Origin: Pseudomonas marincola
GTDB taxonomy: Bacteria; Pseudomonadota; Gammaproteobacteria; Pseudomonadales; Pseudomonadaceae
NCBI RefSeq assembly: GCF_900116605.1
Contig: NZ_FPBC01000001.1
Span: forward strand, 806,001 to 870,000
Reading direction: 5' to 3'
Length of the DNA stretch: 64,000 bases
Made by a program: the position numbers and the translations under genes
Part shown: piece after piece, positions 30,223 through 38,815 of the stretch
Layout: the number at the start of each line of letters is the position of its first letter
Numbering within the stretch: the stretch's first letter is position 1
The notes under the pieces: generated by a model
Seen by the model: only the letters and a program-made list of their open reading frames with translations
What the model was told of the DNA's origin: nothing
Database searches by the model: none

Positions 30223-32633
30223 TATTGCTCTTCATCATCGTCATTAAATCCGTAATCTGTGTCAGAAGTCACTGGTAGCCAGTGCCATGAGGTACCTTCA
30301 ATAGCCCATTCATCAGGCCCTTGACTGTACGTTTGAGTAATTACTCTTTTTCTTCCATATACGTTTTTCGCTGTTTTTCTACCACTACCAGAAAGGCCAA
30401 TTAACTCAGCGTTGTTCAAAGGAGTCCATTGCTGAACAACATCGCGCTGAGTGTTTGCATAATCTTTACCATCTCCCCCAAAGACTCTACCTTCGTCACC
30501 TAGAGAGGTGAGACGATTCAAAATCATTTCTGCAGTATTTCTCAAACCATGATAATCAATTCGTAAAGTAACCCACTTACCTTCTCCATAGCTCTTAGAT
30601 TGATTTTTTGACACTGGATTAATTAATCCGAACAGACTTTCACTTACCGGTGGTGTTCGATCCGTAGAACTACCAGACGAGCTTAGGCTCACTAAACCCG
30701 GTATCTCAGCCCCCAGCACATATATCCCTGAGCCCTTCCCTGGTTTGCCTCCGGCATTGATGCGGATAGTCGGGCCAACCATGCTGATGCCGCTCGGGTC
30801 GAGCTTGAGGAAGCTGCCGCCGGCTTTGCCGGTAAGTTCGATGGCGGCTTCGGCGACGACTTTGTCACCGGCATACAGATGAACTTCTCGGCCCGCGCGG
30901 GTGAGTAGCGCGGTGCCGGCTTTGATGTGCTGGGTTTGGCTGACGCTTAGGTGGTCGCTGGCCTTGGCCTCGACTTTGCGCGCCAGGTCGATGGTGATTT
31001 GCTCTTGCGCCTTGAACTCGCTGTAGCTGTTGGCGGTAACGGCATCGTGGCGCTCGTTGCCGACCGTGATGCTCTGGTCGTGCTTGATGTGTTGGTCCCA
31101 GTCGCGGGCTGCGTGAACGAATATTTGCTCTTCGCCTTTTTTGTCTTCAATGCGTAACTCGTTAAAGCCTCCGCCGCCGGGTGAGCTGAGGGTTTTGAAG
31201 CTGCTGCGGGTTTTATTGGCGGGCAGCACATAGGCCGTGTTGTGGCGTTTGTGATACAGGCAACCGCTGATGATGGGCTGATCGGGGTCGCCCTCAAAAA
31301 AACTCACCAGCACTTCCATGCCGATGCGCGGGATAACAACAGAGCCGTAGCGTTTACCGGCCCAGGTTGATGACAGGCGCAACCAGCAGCTGCTTTTGTC
31401 ATTGCCCTGGCCGAGTCGGTCCCAGTGAAACTGCACTTTGACCCGGCCGTATTCGTCGCAATGAATCTCTTCACCCGCAGGCCCCGTAACCACCGCCGTC
31501 TGGTTGCCCAGCACTTTGGGCTTCATGTGAATGCGCGAGGGGCGAAAGAACACATCCCATGGCGTGGCAGTGAAACGGTTGCGGTAGCCCTGATGGAAGT
31601 CTTCAGCGTTTGCGGTGGTATCGCTGGTGATGTGTTCTTCGAGCACTTGCGGCTGTTTGCCTTCGTGCACGAGGCTGGTCAGCAGCCACAAATCGTTCCA
31701 TTCGCTTCGCGGGTGATCGCTAAGGCGCAGGAAGTAGCCGCTGCACAACTGCGGATCATCGCCACGGCCTTCGACCAATGCATAGTCCGCGCGATGGCGC
31801 TCAAGGGCGCGTTGACTTAAATGTCGGCAGCGGTCGCGGTCATAAACGCCGGCTGGATAGGCGTAATCCTCAAGGTCGGGTTCGGCGCCGTTATTCAGAG
31901 GGCTGTCATCGGCTTCGAGCAACAGGCACGGTTTCTCGAAGTTGTAGTCGCGCCTTGTGGTGCGCTGGGTACGGGCTTCCATGCGCAAGGCGAAGCTTTT
32001 GATCACCGGTTCATCGGCAACCATGCCGCTGTCTTGTTGATACGGGGTGGAATTTTCGAGTTTGCGGAAGAAGGTCTGATCATCGGCAAACACCATCAGG
32101 TGCCCGTCCTGGCTGTGTTCGAAGTGGTAGTGAATACCCTCCTCTTCGCACAGGCGCTGGATAAAGTGCAGATCGGTCTCGTCGTATTGCACGCAATACA
32201 CGCGCTTGGGATACACGGTTGGACCAAGATCGAAGCGGTAGGCCGTACCCAGAATGCCATGCGCTTCAAGCACCTGACTGATGATTTGCTCGACCGTCAG
32301 GTTCTGGAAGATCCGCTGATTGCTGCTGTGCTGCAAGTACGCCACGTGCGGCACCAGCACCATCGCGTAACGGTGCAAGCGCTTGCCCGAATCGCCTTGG
32401 GAGACCTGATAAACCTGGCCGTGAATACCGTTACCGGCCGGATCGAACGAGAGGAAGACCTGACGATGCAACAGTTGGTCAAGATCGAAGTCCGGGGTTT
32501 CACTGACCAGCTCTATCGAGAATTGATACGGCGTACTGATCGCTTCGGTGCCAGTAAAGCCCAGCACCTGAAAGTCGTGCTGCAAGCCTTGTATCTGCAC
32601 GCTGAAATGGGTTTCGTTGCTGGGGTTGAACAT
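30222..32633 (-). CDS. vgrG: T6SS spike protein VgrG with C-terminal extension (evolved VgrG)
   Basis: Trimeric tip of the T6SS tube. The 803 residues contain the gp27-like base (about 1-380; HFSVQIQGLQHDFQVLGFTG, YDETDLHFIQRLCEEEGIHYHF), the gp5 OB domain (EYGRVKVQFHWDRLG, SSTWAGKRYGSVVIPRIGMEVLV) and the beta-helix needle with DUF2345-type repeats (about 480-640). From about residue 640 the sequence leaves the family pattern for some 160 residues (SLFGLINPV ... WVTLRIDYHGL ... GTSWHWLPV), and the DNA turns AT-rich (39% G+C at 30301-30420 against 58% at 31321-31440). No HExxH or lipase motif is visible. GGGAG lies seven bases before the ATG. It ends the T6SS operon, 39 bases after the kinase gene. 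Confidence 0.93.
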   Translation of the reverse strand: MFNPSNETHFSVQIQGLQHDFQVLGFTGTEAISTPYQFSIELVSETPDFDLDQLLHRQVFLSFDPAGNGIHGQVYQVSQGDSGKRLHRYAMVLVPHVAYLQHSSNQRIFQNLTVEQIISQVLEAHGILGTAYRFDLGPTVYPKRVYCVQYDETDLHFIQRLCEEEGIHYHFEHSQDGHLMVFADDQTFFRKLENSTPYQQDSGMVADEPVIKSFALRMEARTQRTTRRDYNFEKPCLLLEADDSPLNNGAEPDLEDYAYPAGVYDRDRCRHLSQRALERHRADYALVEGRGDDPQLCSGYFLRLSDHPRSEWNDLWLLTSLVHEGKQPQVLEEHITSDTTANAEDFHQGYRNRFTATPWDVFFRPSRIHMKPKVLGNQTAVVTGPAGEEIHCDEYGRVKVQFHWDRLGQGNDKSSCWLRLSSTWAGKRYGSVVIPRIGMEVLVSFFEGDPDQPIISGCLYHKRHNTAYVLPANKTRSSFKTLSSPGGGGFNELRIEDKKGEEQIFVHAARDWDQHIKHDQSITVGNERHDAVTANSYSEFKAQEQITIDLARKVEAKASDHLSVSQTQHIKAGTALLTRAGREVHLYAGDKVVAEAAIELTGKAGGSFLKLDPSGISMVGPTIRINAGGKPGKGSGIYVLGAEIPGLVSLSSSGSSTDRTPPVSESLFGLINPVSKNQSKSYGEGKWVTLRIDYHGLRNTAEMILNRLTSLGDEGRVFGGDGKDYANTQRDVVQQWTPLNNAELIGLSGSGRKTAKNVYGRKRVITQTYSQGPDEWAIEGTSWHWLPVTSDTDYGFNDDDEEQ

Positions 32634-32672
32634 GGCGGACTCCCTGTCCCTTGTACTGTTACGTCCATGGCA

Positions 32673-33686
32673 TTAGCCAAAAGATGCAGAAACACCTCTC
32701 ACGGGTACGGCATTGAATGCGTCATACAAATGCAGTGCATTGCTGGTTCGGCAGTTAGGGTTTAGCCTTAGCGCGCGCTTTAATGCGGGCCAGCAGCGGC
32801 GGGGTAATTTTCTGGGGCGACGCAATGTGCGCCCGAGGTTCAGGTCTCTGGCCAGATCAGATGAGACTCTCAAGTAAGGATGCTTGCCGCAGGCCAGCTC
32901 GAAGAGTACGCAGGCAACGGCAAACATATCGCTACCCGTCGACAGACCGAAGCCATCAAAGAGCTCGGGCGCGGCATAGCTAGGCGTCCAGGCATTGAAA
33001 CGCTCGCGACTGAGCCGGGCCAAGCCTGGCAGGACGCCGCCAAACGACTGCCCCAAACCGAAGTCGAATAACTTCACCCTGTAGTTGTCGAGCATCACGT
33101 TGCTCGGTTTGATATCGCCGTGCAGAACCCCGTGCGCATGCGCGTAGGCCAGAGCATCGAGCAGTTCCAGCGCGATGTCCCGCAACTCTGACCACGGCAA
33201 TCCATCGGGGCGCTCGCAAAGCAGCTTGTCCAGGGTCAGGCCCGACATCAACTCCTGAGTGATAAACCCACGTTGGCACTCAGGCTCCATGTTGAAGCTG
33301 TAAACGCGCGCTATGTTGGGATGCTGCAGGTGACGGGTTAACGCAAATTCACTGAAGAGCAAGGCACTGGCATCTGCGCAGTCGGCAATCTCTTCACCGA
33401 GAATTTTGATGGCGACAGATGGATCAGGGTCGCCGTATTGTTCATGCAACAAGTCGCGGGCTTTATAGACCAGATTCATCCCGCCCACGCCCAGTAGGCG
33501 TTCGATGCGGTAGCGCCCGGCCAATACGCGCGGGATTTCTTTAACGGCTTGAGCTTGAGATGGCTGGACTTGATCGTGCGCCGGAACAAAACCGAAATAG
33601 GTCAAATCACGCGGCGCATCCGCCGCGCCCGTTAACGTGACCGGCACCTCGCCACCGGCAAACGTCAGCGACTGCTCATCGCTCAT
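32673..33686 (-). CDS. stk1: T6SS-associated Ser/Thr protein kinase (Stk1/PpkA type)
   Basis: A 337-residue Hanks-type kinase, probably phosphorylating the FHA protein or another T6SS component. It has a divergent N-terminal stretch of about 55 residues, the glycine loop GVGGMNLV (66-73), the VAIK lysine Lys94, the catalytic loop HGDIKPSN (189-196) with Asp191, and DFG at 208-210, then an APE-like segment AAPELF. The catalytic loop reads HGD rather than HRD. No transmembrane segment or von Willebrand domain is present, so it is a soluble kinase, unlike full-length PpkA. The start overlaps the phosphatase stop as ATGA. The HSI-II cluster of P. aeruginosa ends in the same stp1-stk1 pair. Confidence 0.92.
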   Translation of the reverse strand: MSDEQSLTFAGGEVPVTLTGAADAPRDLTYFGFVPAHDQVQPSQAQAVKEIPRVLAGRYRIERLLGVGGMNLVYKARDLLHEQYGDPDPSVAIKILGEEIADCADASALLFSEFALTRHLQHPNIARVYSFNMEPECQRGFITQELMSGLTLDKLLCERPDGLPWSELRDIALELLDALAYAHAHGVLHGDIKPSNVMLDNYRVKLFDFGLGQSFGGVLPGLARLSRERFNAWTPSYAAPELFDGFGLSTGSDMFAVACVLFELACGKHPYLRVSSDLARDLNLGRTLRRPRKLPRRCWPALKRALRLNPNCRTSNALHLYDAFNAVPVRGVSASFG

Positions 33687-34411
33687 TGGCGCACCACCAC
33701 AGCGCTGATGTTGTCGCGCGCTGCACTTTGCAGGACGTTGGCGAACAGTCGATCAATGGCAGCTTCGGGGCTGTCCATGTTGAGCGCGCGACTCAGAGCG
33801 TTAGCGTCGAGATATTGATACAGGCCATCGCTGCAAAGCAGAAATACATCACCCGGGCAGACTTCAAACTCGAGCACTTCAAGATTGAGCTGCACGCTGG
33901 CACCGATTGCCCGGGTCAGCGCATGCGAGGATGGATGCTGCTGGGCTTGCTCGGCGCTCATTTGCTGCTCGAATATCAACTCCTCATACAGCGAGTGATC
34001 TCGGGTGAGTTGATACAACCGCTGTTCGCGCAACATATAACAGCGACTATCTCCGGCCCAGACGCAGGCGCCATGATTACCCTCGATCAGTAACGTCACC
34101 ACCGTGCTGCCCATGATGCTGCTCTTGCGGTCTGCGGTGACGGTGAGCTCCTGCCCCAGCCTGCGGTTTAGCCAATGCAGGCACTGGCGTATATCGCGCA
34201 AGTGCCTGACAAACTTGCCATCAAACACCAGATCGGCCAGGCTGCTGACAATCAACTGACTGGCAACATCCCCGGCCAGGTGCCCGCCCATTCCGTCGGC
34301 AACAGCCCACAAGCCCTGCGCCGAGTTTTCGAGCAAGGCATCCTCGTTACGCGAGCGTACCTTGCCTGCATCGGTCCTTGCCGCACTGCGCCATGGTGCT
34401 TCGGCGCTCAT
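33683..34411 (-). CDS. stp1: T6SS-associated PP2C-type protein phosphatase (Stp1/PppA type)
   Basis: Metal-dependent Ser/Thr phosphatase of 242 residues, expected to reverse phosphorylation by the adjacent kinase. PPM motifs are complete: RNED (21-24), ADGMGGH (38-44), GSTVV, AGDSRCY (119-125), SDGLYQ (194-199) and DNIS (233-236), supplying the acidic metal ligands. The ATG shares one base with the tssM stop (TAATG), and the stop overlaps the kinase start (ATGA), so tssM, phosphatase and kinase form a coupled string. Confidence 0.95.
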   Translation of the reverse strand: MSAEAPWRSAARTDAGKVRSRNEDALLENSAQGLWAVADGMGGHLAGDVASQLIVSSLADLVFDGKFVRHLRDIRQCLHWLNRRLGQELTVTADRKSSIMGSTVVTLLIEGNHGACVWAGDSRCYMLREQRLYQLTRDHSLYEELIFEQQMSAEQAQQHPSSHALTRAIGASVQLNLEVLEFEVCPGDVFLLCSDGLYQYLDANALSRALNMDSPEAAIDRLFANVLQSAARDNISAVVVRQ

Positions 34412-37400
34412 TACAGATGGCTCGGCAACTGAAACCGGCGCAACACTCGCAGATCAAACGGATTCGGCGTGCGTTGGCTGGACAGCAGATAGCTGGCATG
34501 TACATCGTCTACCCGCGCCTTGACCAACAGCACATCGCGCCCGCGCAGCGGCTCGGTCTGCATCATGTCGAGAAAGCGGAACAGTGACCACGGCCCTGTG
34601 TCTTTCTTGACCCCGACAGCGCGTCCGACCAAGCGCTCAAGCACCAGGCTGGTCTGGCCATTGTTGGCATCTGTCGGCCAGACGAACGACTGCGTCACAA
34701 CCGGACCGTGACGATATTCCATGCGCTGCTCGCCAAAGGTGAACTCGGCGCGACTCACGCTCGGATCAAGGTTGTAGGGTTCAAGCTCAAACTTGACCAC
34801 CGCCTGATCCGGATTCTCGGCAAAAAAGCTCTGGCGAATGGTACGCACGTTACTCATTTGCTTCAGGAAAGCCCCGGTCATCGGCAAGCTGTGCCCAGCA
34901 ATGCTGCGTAACCGGTAATGGCCAGAACTGCCGGTTACAAAGGGGCGCATGTAGTTGTCGAAGAACTGCTGGGCAATGCCCTGATCCTTGAAGAACATGT
35001 TGAAATCGTTGATCGACACATCGCTGTGGCTGCCCGCGGAGAACGGGTAACGTCGGGCGATTGCCTTGCTGTAAAAGCTGTAAAGCTCACTTTGATAACG
35101 CTGATTGAGGTAACTGTAGGCGTCCGCCAATGCGAGGCCCCAAGTCTGGTTCGCGATGCCTGCAAACCAGCCGCCGACGGGCTGTGGCAGACGCACAGAA
35201 GCGGTGAGCAGATTGCCCAATGCATCCTGCTCACCGCTAATACGACTCTTCGCGTACTCGAACGAAGCCTGTCCAGACTGACCCGCACGCGCGCGATTGG
35301 CCATCTGCAATTGCAGATCGTTAACCGCTTGCAGTGCCGGGGTAAGGTCGGCTGTGGGGCTGCCTTCATCAGTCAAAAGTTGATGCAACGGATCAAAGCG
35401 GCGTTGCAGTAGTTTCTTCGCCGCATCCGGCAAATTCTTGCTGATATCCACTTTGGACTTAGCCGCCTTGGCCGCATCCGCCACAGCACCCGCCACACCA
35501 GAATCAGGCACTTCGGGCAAATCCTCTGCCGACTCAAGCAGCGTCGGGAAGCGGGTATTGGTGCGCACCTCCGTGAGCAGCAGTAACAGAGGCGAATTGG
35601 CAGATGTCAGACTCGCCAGCTGATTAGCGCCTTGCTGCGCATTGGTGATTTCGTGAAGCTCCACACGCCCGACGGCTTCACTCCAGTAGTCGGCATAATC
35701 GCTGAAGTACAACTGCTCAAGCTCGACCATCAACTGGCGTAAATCCATGCCGCTGATGTCGGTATTTTTACCCAGCACCCAGTTGTCGCGCAGGATCTCA
35801 CTGACCATGCTGACACCCCGGGATATGAAGTACTGCTTGTATCCCTGCTGGGTGTAGAAGCCGGGGATAAGGTAATCCGTACCCGAGAACACGCCGCTTT
35901 GCGATCCCATATGCTGGCCCAGCCGATACTCAGGCAAGCTCCCCGCTTCATCGCGCAATATGCTGTAAACCACACTGGCAAATGACTCGCTGAGCAACAC
36001 TTGCCTTGCCTGCGCAATAAGGGGTTTATCCGTTGCATAGGTAAACGGCAGCTCAAGCAGGCGATCAAGGTGCGCACTCAGTTGCTGCTGGGTTTGTGCA
36101 TCGCCGCGATAGAGTGCAGACCAGCGACTGGTGATCTGTTGTTTCAACAGCTCCGGGTCACGACGCTTGGTATCACTGAGCATCAAATAGCCACGCAGGT
36201 TTTCCAGCAGTTGCTGGCGGTCATTCATGTGCGTGTGTATTTGCGTTTCAAACAGGCGGGCGATGCGCGGCAACAGAACGCGTTGCAACTCGTTATCGTA
36301 CGCGGTCTCCAGCACTGGATTACTCGCGTCGCCCTGATACAGCCCCGTGCGCTCATGCAGCGCAACATCACCATCCGGCGGGAATACTTGTGTGGCGTTA
36401 TAGCTGCTGTTGAGTGGTTTCAACGCCGCACGCACACCATCTGCCGGCGATAATTTTTGATCCTGCTTTTCGAGGGTCTGAGCGATGCTTTTGACCTCAT
36501 CCAGACGCTCAAAGTTGGCCGAAAAACTCGTCGCCCAGGCAATGCCGAACACCGACAGTGCAGCCGCCGCGCCCAGATAGATTGCGCGCTGCCCCCAATT
36601 GATACGGCGCTTTTCATTCTTGTCGAGGCCAGCAAGCACAGCCTCTGGGAATATTACCTGGCTGAGCAAATTATGAATGAAGCGAGAGCGGCCCTGATGC
36701 AGGGTCGGCAGCACGCTGCTGGCAATCCCGAGATTGGAGCCAATTCCAGCCACATTAGAATCAAGGGTTTCGGTCAGGTACGGCGCGCTGGTCAGATAAA
36801 AACCGCGCAATAAGGTTTTGCGCTGGTAGCGATTACCGGTAAACGCCATGTCGACAAACAGGCACAAACGCTCACTGATTTCGGCAAGCTGATGCGGAAA
36901 ATCAAGCACGCGACCCCGTCGAGCGGTGTCGCGCTCCTGATGCATGCGCAAAATCACCTGGCTGTTGAGGCGCTGTAAGAGCTTTTCGAGTTCCTGACGC
37001 AAGATAGTTACGTCAGTGCCATTCTGATCCTTGCGAAAGGTCGCGCCCAACACCTGTTCGCTCTCTTCGCGAGACAGTTGATCGAAGAACTCATTGAACC
37101 CAAGCAGTTGGTCGGCCTTGCTCAGCACCAGATACACCGGCACATCGATATGCAAACGCTGATGAATCTCCTGCAGACGCGCACGAACTTGTATACCCAG
37201 CCGCTCCAACGCCTGCTCGCCGCCCTTGGCCAGCAGATCAATCGGAATATTGACCAGCACGCCATTGAGCGGCCTGCTCCGCCTGTGCTTACGCAACAGC
37301 ATCAGCAAGGTGTCCCAGGCGCTGCTATCCGTCGGTTTATCCGGCTGGGTCAGAAATCGGCCAGCGGTATCAATCAGTACACCATGTTCAGCAAAGAACC

Positions 37401-37926
37401 AGTCGCAATTGAGTGTGCCTTTGGTGTCACGGGTTAACTTGCGCTCGATCTTGTTCAGTGGAAAATCCAGCCCGGAGAAGTCCAGCAAACTGGTTTTGCC
37501 GCTGCCCTGCGGACCAATCAATACATACCAAGGCAACTCGGAGCGCCAGCGCTCGCTGCGCTTCCTGTAGAGGCTGGTACTTTTGAGCGTATAGAGCGCG
37601 TCTTTAAAGCGGCGACTGATTTCTTTCTGTTGGCTCTCAGTCTCCTCCTCACGGCGTAAACGCTCCTGCCCTTCCTCACTGTCCTCGACTTTCTTTATGC
37701 GCACACTGCTGCGCCAGCTGAGAAATACGACCAACAATCCCCACAGCAGAAACAATCCGCAGATGGTCAGTAACCGTGCATCTGTGCTTTCCCAGATGCT
37801 GTAATCGGCGAAGGAAAATAAAGGCCCCACGAACCAAATGAAGATCGCCGCCAACACCACCAAAATCAGTGTCCAAACCCATGACTTACACAGGAAGGCG
37901 GCTATTTTTTTAAAGTAGTTTTTCAT
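34411..37926 (-). CDS. tssM: T6SS membrane core protein TssM (IcmF)
   Basis: Inner-membrane protein of the TssJLM trans-envelope complex. The 1171 residues begin with two membrane helices (about 17-37 and 52-69). A cytoplasmic NTPase-like domain follows with the Walker A motif GPQGSGKT at 138-145, then a third helix near residue 445 (LGAAAALSVFGIAWAT). The large periplasmic region contains the IcmF-related and DUF1215-type segments and the C-terminal beta domain that contacts TssJ. Walker A is intact, which not all TssM have. It follows tssL after 23 bases. Confidence 0.96.
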   Translation of the reverse strand: MKNYFKKIAAFLCKSWVWTLILVVLAAIFIWFVGPLFSFADYSIWESTDARLLTICGLFLLWGLLVVFLSWRSSVRIKKVEDSEEGQERLRREEETESQQKEISRRFKDALYTLKSTSLYRKRSERWRSELPWYVLIGPQGSGKTSLLDFSGLDFPLNKIERKLTRDTKGTLNCDWFFAEHGVLIDTAGRFLTQPDKPTDSSAWDTLLMLLRKHRRSRPLNGVLVNIPIDLLAKGGEQALERLGIQVRARLQEIHQRLHIDVPVYLVLSKADQLLGFNEFFDQLSREESEQVLGATFRKDQNGTDVTILRQELEKLLQRLNSQVILRMHQERDTARRGRVLDFPHQLAEISERLCLFVDMAFTGNRYQRKTLLRGFYLTSAPYLTETLDSNVAGIGSNLGIASSVLPTLHQGRSRFIHNLLSQVIFPEAVLAGLDKNEKRRINWGQRAIYLGAAAALSVFGIAWATSFSANFERLDEVKSIAQTLEKQDQKLSPADGVRAALKPLNSSYNATQVFPPDGDVALHERTGLYQGDASNPVLETAYDNELQRVLLPRIARLFETQIHTHMNDRQQLLENLRGYLMLSDTKRRDPELLKQQITSRWSALYRGDAQTQQQLSAHLDRLLELPFTYATDKPLIAQARQVLLSESFASVVYSILRDEAGSLPEYRLGQHMGSQSGVFSGTDYLIPGFYTQQGYKQYFISRGVSMVSEILRDNWVLGKNTDISGMDLRQLMVELEQLYFSDYADYWSEAVGRVELHEITNAQQGANQLASLTSANSPLLLLLTEVRTNTRFPTLLESAEDLPEVPDSGVAGAVADAAKAAKSKVDISKNLPDAAKKLLQRRFDPLHQLLTDEGSPTADLTPALQAVNDLQLQMANRARAGQSGQASFEYAKSRISGEQDALGNLLTASVRLPQPVGGWFAGIANQTWGLALADAYSYLNQRYQSELYSFYSKAIARRYPFSAGSHSDVSINDFNMFFKDQGIAQQFFDNYMRPFVTGSSGHYRLRSIAGHSLPMTGAFLKQMSNVRTIRQSFFAENPDQAVVKFELEPYNLDPSVSRAEFTFGEQRMEYRHGPVVTQSFVWPTDANNGQTSLVLERLVGRAVGVKKDTGPWSLFRFLDMMQTEPLRGRDVLLVKARVDDVHASYLLSSQRTPNPFDLRVLRRFQLPSHL

Positions 37927-37949
37927 TACACATCCCTGTAATTCGGCTT

Positions 37950-38810
37950 TTACTCGACGTTGACCGCGTCGGGCGGCTGATACGGTTGCAGTACCGACTC
38001 ACGGTGTTCGCTCAAGACCCAGGCGAAGCCGGAATACATCACTAACAAGCACGCCCCGGTGAATGCCACTACGAGCCACCACGGAACGATTCGAACCAAA
38101 CCGCGCCCCTTATCGTTAAGGCCCTGCCATTGTGGGGAGAGCTGGCGAGGTACATCACCGCGCAGCTGGCCTATCTGGCGATAAAGGCTGTCGCGGATTG
38201 CCTCAAGGTCGAGCATGCCGCGCGGAATAACCCGGTATTTGCCCTCGAACCCAAGAGCCAGGCAGAGGTACATCAACTCCAGCATTGGCAAATGCTTGAC
38301 TGGGTTTGCCGAAAGACGCTCAAGCAGTTGAAAGAACTTTTCACCGCCGAAGGTTTCGTGGTGAAAAGTACTCAGCAGGCTCATGCGCGCCCACTCACTT
38401 TCAACCCCCCAAGATGTGGTTACCACAGCCTCATCCACGACCGTGCAAAGTATGTAGCGCGCCGCCATTACCTGGCTGCTCTCACTGCCATCACGCAAAG
38501 CCCGTGCTTCGAAAAGCTTGAGGTTTGAAGACAGCCGTTGATTGAGTTCGAGCATGTCTTGCGGGGTACTGTCGCGCTTTAGCCGCACCACATCTGAAAG
38601 CACAGTAGAAGCTGCTGCGACCAATGGATTAAGACTGACATTGAACGAGTCTGCCGGCCCCAGCCTTGCGGCATAGATCATTCGCTCTTCCAACTGCTCA
38701 AACTTTGGAACCGTATCAAAATCGGTGAGTGGGTCTTGCCCACGCTCGTAGCCCGGGCGGTCCAGGAGCACCGTTTTATCGTCTTGCGGATTGCCCATAT
38801 CCCTGGTCAT
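37950..38810 (-). CDS. tssL: T6SS membrane protein TssL (DotU)
   Basis: Inner-membrane partner of TssM, 286 residues. A cytoplasmic helical DotU domain (NPLVAAASTVLSDVVRLK, RYILCTVVDEAVVTTSWG, FFQLLERLSANPVKHLPMLELMYLCLALGFEGKYR) precedes one C-terminal membrane helix (about 248-275). There is no C-terminal OmpA-like peptidoglycan-binding domain, so it is the short TssL form. The ATG at 38810 with AAGGAA upstream is preferred to a TTG at 38834. The ribosome-binding site lies within the last codons of tssK. Confidence 0.95.
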   Translation of the reverse strand: MTRDMGNPQDDKTVLLDRPGYERGQDPLTDFDTVPKFEQLEERMIYAARLGPADSFNVSLNPLVAAASTVLSDVVRLKRDSTPQDMLELNQRLSSNLKLFEARALRDGSESSQVMAARYILCTVVDEAVVTTSWGVESEWARMSLLSTFHHETFGGEKFFQLLERLSANPVKHLPMLELMYLCLALGFEGKYRVIPRGMLDLEAIRDSLYRQIGQLRGDVPRQLSPQWQGLNDKGRGLVRIVPWWLVVAFTGACLLVMYSGFAWVLSEHRESVLQPYQPPDAVNVE

Positions 38811-38815
38811 TTTGA

